From Candidatus Woykebacteria bacterium RBG_13_40_15 (GTDB lineage Bacteria > Patescibacteriota > Microgenomatia > Woykebacterales > RBG-16-39-9b), in assembly GCA_001816655.1 (NCBI GenBank), contig MHCP01000019.1, positions 1 to 32,058 on the forward strand: 32,058 bases of DNA. Reading direction: 5' to 3'. Shown here in pieces: positions 9,937-17,022 of this stretch. The position numbers and the translations under genes are program-made. Under the pieces are notes generated by a model. The model was not told the DNA's origin and did no database searches. It worked only from the letters and a program-made list of their open reading frames with translations. Position 1 is the first letter of the stretch. The number at the start of each line of letters is the position of its first letter.

Positions 9937-10917
9937 ATGTCGGTTAACTTTATTGACATTGTTGTTCTTTTTTTCGCACTATATTTTGTCTGGCAGGGTT
10001 ACCACACTGGTTTTATTGGCGGTATTCTGAATATCGTTAGTACAATTGCCTCTTTTACCGCCGCAATCATTTTCTACCCCCCTTTAGCTAGCTTTTTAGG
10101 AAAAACCTTTAACTGGAGCGATAATCTTTCACTGGTCATTTCATTTTTTAGTATCTTAATATTTTTTGAAGTAATTTTAGGTTTTTTGCTCAACCGTCTT
10201 TACGCCTTCGTGGCTCCTGTGTATAAAAAAATCCAAAATTTCATTTTAGCGGATAAAATTTTAGGTGTTTTCCCTTCATTATTGACAGGACTATTTTTAG
10301 TAAGCCTATTTTTATTGCTACCGCTTATTTTGCCTGTTAAAGAGACCGTAAAAGAACCTATATCCAAATCTTGGTGGGGGAAAAATGTCTTAGTGGGGCT
10401 TTTGCAGTACCAACCTCAGATCGAGACTGTTTTAAATAGGCTGCCTTACAAAAATTTAGCCTATCTGATTACACCTCAACCACTTAGCAAAGAATCGATA
10501 AAACTGGATTTTCCTAAAGAAATAAAGCTTACTCCCGATCCCGCCAACGAGAAAGTTATGTTTGATTTGGTAAATAAAGAAAGAGCTAACAGTGGGATAA
10601 AAACCTTAGTTTGGAGTGATGCTTTGATGGATGTAGCAAGAGCCCACTGTTTGGATATGTTTAGCCGGGGGTATTTTTCGCATTACACCCCTGAAGGATT
10701 GTCACCATTTGATCGGATGGATAAAGCCGGCATTACTTATACCGCGGCCGGAGAAAATCTAGCTTATGCCCCAAATGTTGAGATTGCACATCAGGGTCTG
10801 ATGAATTCTCCGGGGCATAAAGCGAATATTTTAAGGGTGGAATTTGGCCATCTTGGCGTTGGAGTAATTGATGGTGGTATAAACGGCAAAATGTTCTGCC
10901 AAGAGTTCACTAATTAA
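9937..10917 (+). CDS. CvpA-like membrane domain fused to a C-terminal CAP/SCP domain
   Basis: N-terminal NFIDIVVLFFALYFVWQGYHTGFIGG (CvpA-like, 4 TM); C-terminal VNKERANSG...HCLDMFSRGYFSHYTPEGLSPFDRM...AGENLAYAP...GLMNSPGHKANIL (CAP). Confidence 0.85.
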   Translation: MSVNFIDIVVLFFALYFVWQGYHTGFIGGILNIVSTIASFTAAIIFYPPLASFLGKTFNWSDNLSLVISFFSILIFFEVILGFLLNRLYAFVAPVYKKIQNFILADKILGVFPSLLTGLFLVSLFLLLPLILPVKETVKEPISKSWWGKNVLVGLLQYQPQIETVLNRLPYKNLAYLITPQPLSKESIKLDFPKEIKLTPDPANEKVMFDLVNKERANSGIKTLVWSDALMDVARAHCLDMFSRGYFSHYTPEGLSPFDRMDKAGITYTAAGENLAYAPNVEIAHQGLMNSPGHKANILRVEFGHLGVGVIDGGINGKMFCQEFTN

Positions 10918-11060
10918 AACACCCCTCAATTTATAAAATTACTGATCCAGCAGTATTACCGGCCCTTGTTTATTGCTATTTCCCCAAAAATATGCCACTG
11001 TGGACTTGAATAGGAGGTTTTATGGAGCGAGCCCCTCCGATATGAGCCTGCAGGAGCAGC

Positions 11061-11092
11061 GCCAAGAGTGATTGTCCTCAATTACTCTTGGC
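11061..11092 (+). ncRNA. Stable 14-bp hairpin in intergenic region, part of a possible small RNA (about 11010-11132)
   Basis: GCCAAGAGTGATTG-TCCT-CAATTACTCTTGGC (one G-U pair), followed by an intrinsic terminator. Confidence 0.45.
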
Positions 11093-11106
11093 TGAAGTTA
11101 TCAACA

Positions 11107-11132
11107 AACCCAAAGCCAACTTTGGGTTTTTT
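11107..11132 (+). terminator. Rho-independent terminator
   Basis: ACCCAAAG-CCAA-CTTTGGGTTTTTT. Confidence 0.85.
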
Positions 11133-11232
11133 ATGTTTAAGTTTTTAACTTGCTTTACTTGTAGAGTCGTCAGTAATCTGCCAGTTAAGGCATCGGTGGC
11201 TACGCCCACCACCCTTCGCACAAGGCTTCGGG

Positions 11233-11458
11233 TGGTGGGCGCGGATGGATTCGAACCATCGACCCCGTCTTTACCCCGATTTGATCGGGGCGCGAACTTT
11301 GCACCAAAGTAATCTAGTCAATAAAGACCCTGGTGGGCACACTTGGATTCGAACCAAGGACCCCCACTTTATAAGAGTGATGCTCTACCGCTGAGCTATG
11401 TGCCCAGCTTTGTCAAAGTTCGCTAAAGAGACGTGCTCTACCACTGAGCTACGCGCCC
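11233..11458 (-). tRNA. Split/intron-bearing tRNA-Lys(UUU): 5' exon 11425-11458, intervening sequence 11274-11424, 3' exon 11233-11273
   Basis: Joined exons give GGGCGCGTAGCTCAGTGGTAGAGCACGTCTCTTT+TAAAGACGGGGTCGATGGTTCGAATCCATCCGCGCCCACCA: complete 75-nt cloverleaf, acceptor 7/7 paired, anticodon loop CTTTTAA. Confidence 0.75.
11331..11405 (-). tRNA. tRNA with UAU anticodon (tRNA-Ile(UAU) by code), nested inside the tRNA-Lys insertion
   Basis: GGGCACATAGCTCAGCGGTAGAGCATCACTCTTATAAAGTGGGGGTCCTTGGTTCGAATCCAAGTGTGCCCACCA; full cloverleaf, CCA encoded. Confidence 0.9.
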
Positions 11459-11598
11459 AATCTAACGATCACATATTCTAGCAAAAAATTAGCTTTTGTT
11501 CAATTTTCTCAGTATTAATTTAAATATACAGTTTTTTGGTATAATCGGAAAGATTACATCTCGCGTTTATTTCTCTAGCGAGATATAATTGGAAAGCG

Positions 11599-12009
11599 AT
11601 GAAACTTCTTTACGCTTTGCTTTGTGACAATGCTTTTTTGTCCATCGATAAGAAAGTAAATATAATTGGGGTTTTTGAAACTATTGGGGCCTCTAAATTT
11701 CCAATAACTCACCCCAAGTTTGTTATCGTGGGTTCAATAGCTCCTGATAAGCGTAAATTCAAGATGAGTTTGAATATTGTCTCCGAAAAAAGCAAGGAAG
11801 CAATATTGGGAAATCTTCAGGAACGTGAGGTAAGCTTGCCCGAAGAAAGTAAAGATCAAAATTTCAATTTTATAATTGAAGTTGTCAACGCAAGCTTCAA
11901 TGAGCCAGGAATCTACAAAGTTGAAATTTCAATTGATGATAAAGTAGTAGGAGAAATACCGTTTAAATTAGTTGAAGGAAGTTTAAGTTCTGTTGGGTCT
12001 CCCTCTTAA
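11599..12009 (+). CDS. Conserved hypothetical protein (DUF6941-like)
   Basis: N-terminus MKLLYALLCDNAFLSIDKKVNIIGVFETI resembles the DUF6941 family. Confidence 0.6.
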   Translation: MKLLYALLCDNAFLSIDKKVNIIGVFETIGASKFPITHPKFVIVGSIAPDKRKFKMSLNIVSEKSKEAILGNLQEREVSLPEESKDQNFNFIIEVVNASFNEPGIYKVEISIDDKVVGEIPFKLVEGSLSSVGSPS

Positions 12010-12878
12010 AGCTCGCCAATCTTTATTGGTTCTTCCATTCTTCCTTGTATTAGATTTAAGTATTTTTCTGTAGTTGCTAGACGTTTGTGGCCGGCAAGTT
12101 TTGATACTAAAACTAAAGATGTTCCGGCCATCAGGTGATGGGCGACAAATGTGTGGCGAAGATCATTTACTTTAGCATTGCGTATTCCAGCCAGTTTAAA
12201 GTAGCGGTCAATTGCAGTTCTAATGTTTCTTACCAGAAGAGGTTTTCCGGTCTTTGTAATGAATAATGTTTCATTTTTACTTTCAGGACGGACATCCAGA
12301 TATTTTTTCAAAGAGGCTTCTGCGGCCTTGTTCAAAGGAACAGTTCTTTCAGGGTAGCTTTCACCAGCTGGGACATGCACTTCCCCTAGCTTGTTACTAG
12401 TACTAAAGTTTATATCCGCTAATTGCAATCGTGCCAGCTCACCAATTCGTATTCCCGTTTGAAGCAATAATTCTATAATTGCACCCATGCGAAAGTCCCC
12501 TCGAGCAGCGTCTCGGAGTGCTCGGTACTCTGTTTTTGATAAAATTCGAGGGGGTTTCATTTCAAACTTGGGGTGTTCAAGTAGAGAAGCGGGGTCGTCA
12601 GTAATGTAATCATTAATTTTCAAAAATCTAAAGAAAGTTTTTGTGGAATTTGTTTTTCTTGAAATACTCTTTGGGGTATAGCCTTCTTTTGAAAGCTTGG
12701 CCATAAAAGCCTGTAAGTCTTTAGTAGAAATGTCTTGAATACTTACCTTGTTCAATTGAGCCAAAAAGTCTCTTAGTTGCTCAATATCCTTACCATACGC
12801 TAAAACAGTCGCACTACTGCGGCCTTGACTTTTCAGGTGATCAATAAATTTTCCGTGGGCTTCATGAATTTTTGACAT
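12006..12878 (-). CDS. Tyrosine recombinase / integrase, XerC/XerD-like
   Basis: SAM-like N-domain; TGIRIGELARL, DLRHTFVAHHL, LAGHKRLATTEKYLNL catalytic motifs. Confidence 0.9.
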   Translation of the reverse strand: MSKIHEAHGKFIDHLKSQGRSSATVLAYGKDIEQLRDFLAQLNKVSIQDISTKDLQAFMAKLSKEGYTPKSISRKTNSTKTFFRFLKINDYITDDPASLLEHPKFEMKPPRILSKTEYRALRDAARGDFRMGAIIELLLQTGIRIGELARLQLADINFSTSNKLGEVHVPAGESYPERTVPLNKAAEASLKKYLDVRPESKNETLFITKTGKPLLVRNIRTAIDRYFKLAGIRNAKVNDLRHTFVAHHLMAGTSLVLVSKLAGHKRLATTEKYLNLIQGRMEEPIKIGEL

Positions 12879-12991
12879 AGTATTATTGAAATTTTAACAC
12901 CAAAAAGGTACTAAGTCAATAGACTATGGGTTAGGTAAATTTTCGGGTCTGTTGGGCAAACTGGCTAGGTTGGGATATAATTAAATAAGTT

Positions 12992-13321
12992 ATGAGATTA
13001 ATAATTCAATTATTAATTATTTTGTTATTAAGTACGGTGACTCTTGCTTTGAGTAAAGATGTTTACACCCAGTTTAAAAAGTTTAGAGAGATTTCAAATA
13101 TTGAGAATAAAGTTCAAAAATCTGCCGAGGAAAATAAAGAGCTGGAAGAAAAATTAGAAGAGTCGAAATCGGAGTTTTCCTTAGAAAAAGAAGCACGAAG
13201 TAAACTGGGCTATCAAAAGAGAGGCGAAGTGCTGTATGTCGTTGATCTTGGAGGAGCAGATAAAGAAACTACTAAGAAAAAAGAGAATTGGCAGAAGTGG
13301 TTAGACCTTTTTCTTCACTGA
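12992..13321 (+). CDS. FtsB/DivIC-like septum formation initiator
   Basis: N-terminal TM, coiled coil, EKEARSKLGYQKRGEVLYVV. Confidence 0.75.
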   Translation: MRLIIQLLIILLLSTVTLALSKDVYTQFKKFREISNIENKVQKSAEENKELEEKLEESKSEFSLEKEARSKLGYQKRGEVLYVVDLGGADKETTKKKENWQKWLDLFLH

Positions 13322-13324
13322 CCG

Positions 13325-13837
13325 CTATTTAAGAAATGCAGTGGAGGAAGTTTCTTTTAAGGTTATTTCAAGACTGTAATTTATTGTCGAGCTACCATTA
13401 TTTCTAATCGATAGTCGATATGTTCCAGTTTTAGCCCTACTTAGTAAAATGGTATTTTCGGAGCTTAGTTTTGTAAAATCAAAAACCTCAACGGTTTTAT
13501 CTGGGTGATAAACCCAAATTGAAATTTTTGATTCCGGTTGCCAACTAGGTTTGATAAATAGATTACTAATACCACCTTTTTGATAATTAAACTCGTAGGC
13601 TTTAGAGAAATTGGGTTTAATTCTTCCAGAGAACTTTATACCTCCTTGATCGAGACTTTCAAAACCTCCAACTAATAACTTAAGAGACACAAGAAGTATG
13701 AGAACCGATGTTACTAAAATTGGAAAAATTATATAAAGATATTGAGAACCTGAGAGTTTACGGGTTTCTTTGTATACACGACTTAAGACACGTCTAATCA
13801 TTAATTTTATCGTAGTATCATTTTGGCTATTAGTCAA
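13325..13837 (-). CDS. Hypothetical protein with N-terminal TM anchor
   Basis: ORF with one TM and an extracellular beta-rich tail. Confidence 0.5.
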   Translation of the reverse strand: MTNSQNDTTIKLMIRRVLSRVYKETRKLSGSQYLYIIFPILVTSVLILLVSLKLLVGGFESLDQGGIKFSGRIKPNFSKAYEFNYQKGGISNLFIKPSWQPESKISIWVYHPDKTVEVFDFTKLSSENTILLSRAKTGTYRLSIRNNGSSTINYSLEITLKETSSTAFLK

Positions 13838-13899
13838 ATAAATCTACTACTCCAGTTGACTATAGTTACAAAGTTTGGTAATATGATTAAGCTAAACGA

Positions 13900-13974
13900 C
13901 GCGGGTGGGGGGTATAGAATCCCGCGAGGCTCATAATCTCGCTTAAGCCGGTGCGAATCCGGCACCCGCAACCA
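13900..13974 (+). tRNA. tRNA-Met(CAU), initiator-like
   Basis: CGCGGGTGG...CGAGG-CTCATAA-TCTCG...GCCGGTGCGAATCCGGC ACCCGCA ACCA; C1-A72 mismatch typical of bacterial initiator tRNA; unusual D-arm. Confidence 0.75.
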
Positions 13975-13975
13975 T

Positions 13976-14014
13976 CACAAACCCTTGCTGTAAAGGCCGG
14001 GGTTTGTGCGTTTT
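13976..14014 (+). terminator. Rho-independent terminator after tRNA-Met
   Basis: CACAAACCC ... GGGTTTGTG then cgTTTT. Confidence 0.7.
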
Positions 14015-14046
14015 AAGGTAAAACCCCTTTGTGTTAAAATCCAAAT

Positions 14047-14460
14047 GTGGAATTTATTGACGTTTCAGCTGCAATTATATTTTCAGGAAATAAAGTTCTA
14101 ATTGCCCAGAGAAATAGGAAAAGTTTTATGGGTGGGAAATGGGAATTTCCCGGAGGTAAGGTCGAAAAAGGCGAGACTGGGGAAGAATGTTTAAAAAGAG
14201 AAATTTTTGAGGAATTCAGGGTCGAAATAAAGGTAGGTAAGCTACTTACTAAAGTGGAATATGAGTATGACGGTGTAATGAATGTAAGATTGAACCCATA
14301 TTTTTGTAAGATAAATAAAGGGACCCTAAAGGTTTTAGAGCATGAAAATGTAGCTTGGGTTTTGCCAAACCAACTTAAGAATTATGATTTGGTACCTGCC
14401 GATAAGGAAATAACTGCGATCCTTCTAAAGACATCGAAGGATTTACAAATTAGCGACTAA
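14047..14460 (+). CDS. NUDIX hydrolase (MutT-like)
   Basis: GGKWEFPGGKVEKGETGEECLKREIFEEF Nudix box; GTG start. Confidence 0.9.
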   Translation: MEFIDVSAAIIFSGNKVLIAQRNRKSFMGGKWEFPGGKVEKGETGEECLKREIFEEFRVEIKVGKLLTKVEYEYDGVMNVRLNPYFCKINKGTLKVLEHENVAWVLPNQLKNYDLVPADKEITAILLKTSKDLQISD

Positions 14461-14554
14461 TTAGTAGAATTGTGCATTGGCTAGGGTAGCTAGAGTGGAA
14501 GACCCGCCTTCAGTAAACTTTCGGCGGGCAGGGCAGCGGGCTACTAGAAATTTT

Positions 14555-14629
14555 GGCTGCGTAGCTCAGTGGTAGAGCAGCGGACTCATAAGCCGTTAGT
14601 CACTGGTTCGAATCCAGTCGCAGCCACCA
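14555..14629 (+). tRNA. tRNA with CAU anticodon (elongator Met, or Ile2 if lysidinylated)
   Basis: GGCTGCGTAGCTCAGTGGTAGAGCAGCGGACTCATAAGCCGTTAGTCACTGGTTCGAATCCAGTCGCAGCCACCA. Confidence 0.9.
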
Positions 14630-14648
14630 TTTATCCCTTTGAAACAAT

Positions 14649-14999
14649 ATGGCATATATTAAAGATAAACCAAAAAAACCGACTTTCTCCCAGAGTGGAT
14701 TAGACGGTTATCAATTCCCATTGGAAAATAAAGAGATCGAGGTCTATTTTGTTGACGTTGCTAAAGGACACGATAACTACATTGTTAGTAAAAAGATTAC
14801 CCACGTTTATTATATTTTTGAAGGAAAGGGTTTCTTTGATATTAACGGCGAAAAATACGACGTCACTCCTGGCGAACTCATAGAGGTTCCGCCAAATGTT
14901 GAATATGCTTATTCTGGATCTATGAAATTATTGCTAATTATGACTCCCTCCTGGTTCGAAGGTAATGAGATGATTACAAAGAGAAACCAAGGTAATTAA
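14649..14999 (+). CDS. Cupin-domain protein
   Basis: ITHVYYIFEGKGFFDINGEKYDVTPGELIEVPPNVEYAY. Confidence 0.75.
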   Translation: MAYIKDKPKKPTFSQSGLDGYQFPLENKEIEVYFVDVAKGHDNYIVSKKITHVYYIFEGKGFFDINGEKYDVTPGELIEVPPNVEYAYSGSMKLLLIMTPSWFEGNEMITKRNQGN

Positions 15000-15350
15000 A
15001 TGAATAGTATTTCTTTCGAAGAATTTAAAAAGCTTGACATCCGAATGGGTAAAGTTCTGTCCTGTGAGAAGGTTGAAGGTTCAGAGAAACTCCTAAAGCT
15101 AGAGGTTGACATTGGAACCGACTCTTCGACAGGTTCAGGATTGGGAAAACGCCAAATCATTGCTGGAATTGCCCAATATTATTCACCTGAAAAATTAATT
15201 GGTAAAAACTTTGTGTTTCTGGCTAATTTAGAGACTAAGAAATTAATGGGTTTGGAATCTCAAGGGATGATTCTTTGTGCTGACCAAGACGGCGAGCCTG
15301 TTTGTTTAACTTCTGTTAAAGAAGTTCCTCCAGGAACAATTGTTCGCTAA
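15000..15350 (+). CDS. tRNA-binding domain protein (MetRS C-terminal/beta-like, EMAP-type)
   Basis: FKKLDIRMGKVLSCEKVEGSEKLLKLEVDIG...RQIIAGIAQYY...LMGLESQGMILCA. Confidence 0.85.
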   Translation: MNSISFEEFKKLDIRMGKVLSCEKVEGSEKLLKLEVDIGTDSSTGSGLGKRQIIAGIAQYYSPEKLIGKNFVFLANLETKKLMGLESQGMILCADQDGEPVCLTSVKEVPPGTIVR

Positions 15351-15370
15351 GGCGATTTTTATCCTTGCTT

Positions 15371-15727
15371 TCAACATCCTCCTGAATCTTTGGAACTTAC
15401 AGAGCCATCGATAAGTATTGATGAAGCAGAACCTGATTTTATGAAAGCTTTGTTGGAGCTGCAAAGCTGATATTCAAAGGCGTTCAAATCCAAACCATAA
15501 GAATCAATGTCGCTTAAAGCAGTTGGGTAGTACCCATTTTCCGCGTAATATATATTTAATTTTGTTGCGAGAGCGGATAAATTTGCAGTACTTTGAACAG
15601 AAGCAGCATTATTTATTGGAGTCTTAACGTTACCGCCATTTTTGCCATAGAGATCAAGCTCCTTTACGACCAAAAAGGCTATTGCTAAAACAGCAATTAA
15701 CAAACCGATTATTCCAAAAACCCTCAT
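15371..15727 (-). CDS. Hypothetical secreted/anchored protein with pilin-like segment
   Basis: N-terminal TM, then NLSALATKLNIYYAENGYYPTALSDI (pseudopilin-like). Confidence 0.5.
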   Translation of the reverse strand: MRVFGIIGLLIAVLAIAFLVVKELDLYGKNGGNVKTPINNAASVQSTANLSALATKLNIYYAENGYYPTALSDIDSYGLDLNAFEYQLCSSNKAFIKSGSASSILIDGSVSSKDSGGC

Positions 15728-15909
15728 AGGTTTATTATAGCATCCTCCGTATGCTCAGAAAGCTTCGCGTTCTTCGCGTACTCTCGGATGCTGCGCTTAA
15801 ACATAGGCTACGCCTATCTGCTTAAGCTAAAAACTAAACTCGTCAAACCGGCGGCTTTTTGTTATACTTTCATCGTCATGTCTCGCTAAAGCGTGACGTA
15901 ATTTAAATT

Positions 15910-16956
15910 ATGAAAAAAAGAATTTTGACGGGCGATCGCCCAACGGGAAAACTACATCTGGGCCACTATGTTGGCTCGCTAAAAAATCGCTTAAGGCTTC
16001 AGGATGAGTATATCCCCCTTCGTCCTTCGGACTCGGCTGATGTATTTCCGCATGAGCGAAAATATGAAATTTATCTTCTCGTGGCCGATTTGCATGCCCT
16101 TACCACGAAGACTGACACATCAAATTTAAAACAAAATATCAAGGATCTGGTTTTAGATCAATTATCAGTTGGAATAGACCCAGCTAAAGTTACTTTTTGT
16201 GTCCAAAGCCAAATTCCTGAAGATCAGGAATTGGCGATAATATTTTCAATGCTCGTTCCAAAACCAAGACTTGAAAGGGTTCCAACCCTTAAAGAAGTTA
16301 TGCGTGATTTAAAGATAGAAACTGCTTCCTTGGGTTTACTTGCCTACCCTGTGCTTCAAGCGGCTGATATTTTAATGGTTCGAGCAAACCTAGTTCCAGT
16401 AGGTAAAGACCAAACTAGCCATGTAGAGCTAACCCGAGAAATTGCTCAGAAATTTAATTCCACCTATGGTAAGGTTTTTCCGTTACCGGAGGCATTAGTC
16501 CCTGAAGAAATTGGTACTCTTCCTGGAATAGACGGGAAGCAGAAGATGAGTAAAAGCTTAGATAATGCAATTTTTCTATCCGATAATGAATCAGCAGTTC
16601 GAGAAAAAGTGATGAAAATGTATACAGATCCTACTCGCATTCATCCAACTGATCCAGGACACGTTGAAGATAACCCAGTCTTCATATATTTAGAAGCTTT
16701 TACCACTTCCAAAGACGAAAAGCAGCTCGCTGAATATAGAGAGAAATATAAAAAAGGGGAAATTGGCGATATAGAGGTAAAGGAGTTCCTCGTTAAAACA
16801 TTAAACGAGTTTCTTTCTCCGATTAGAATTCGTCGGCAGGAATTGGAAAAGCAGTCTGGTTTAGTTGACGAAATACTTGATGAAGGAAATAAAAAGGCTT
16901 CCGCCGAAGCTCAAAATACCCTTAAATTGGCGAAAGAGGCAATGAAGCTCCCTTAG
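15910..16956 (+). CDS. trpS: Tryptophan--tRNA ligase
   Basis: TGDRPTGKLHLGHYVGSLKNR (HIGH-like), KQKMSKSLDNAI (KMSKS). Confidence 0.95.
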   Translation: MKKRILTGDRPTGKLHLGHYVGSLKNRLRLQDEYIPLRPSDSADVFPHERKYEIYLLVADLHALTTKTDTSNLKQNIKDLVLDQLSVGIDPAKVTFCVQSQIPEDQELAIIFSMLVPKPRLERVPTLKEVMRDLKIETASLGLLAYPVLQAADILMVRANLVPVGKDQTSHVELTREIAQKFNSTYGKVFPLPEALVPEEIGTLPGIDGKQKMSKSLDNAIFLSDNESAVREKVMKMYTDPTRIHPTDPGHVEDNPVFIYLEAFTTSKDEKQLAEYREKYKKGEIGDIEVKEFLVKTLNEFLSPIRIRRQELEKQSGLVDEILDEGNKKASAEAQNTLKLAKEAMKLP

Positions 16957-17022
16957 TCTTTCAGCCTCTTGTTGACTTACGATCAAAATGGTACAATCCA
17001 CTTTCTTGGGGAGAATCTAAAA

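Noticed and set aside
11088-11312. 74-aa ORF
   Set aside because: Overlaps the intrinsic terminator and reads antisense through the tRNA-Lys 3' exon; no coding character
11274-11424. Standard group I intron in tRNA-Lys
   Set aside because: Exon U / intron terminal G and a GACTA string fit, but only about 76 nt remain outside the nested tRNA, which seems too little for the P3-P9 core; left open for a covariance-model check
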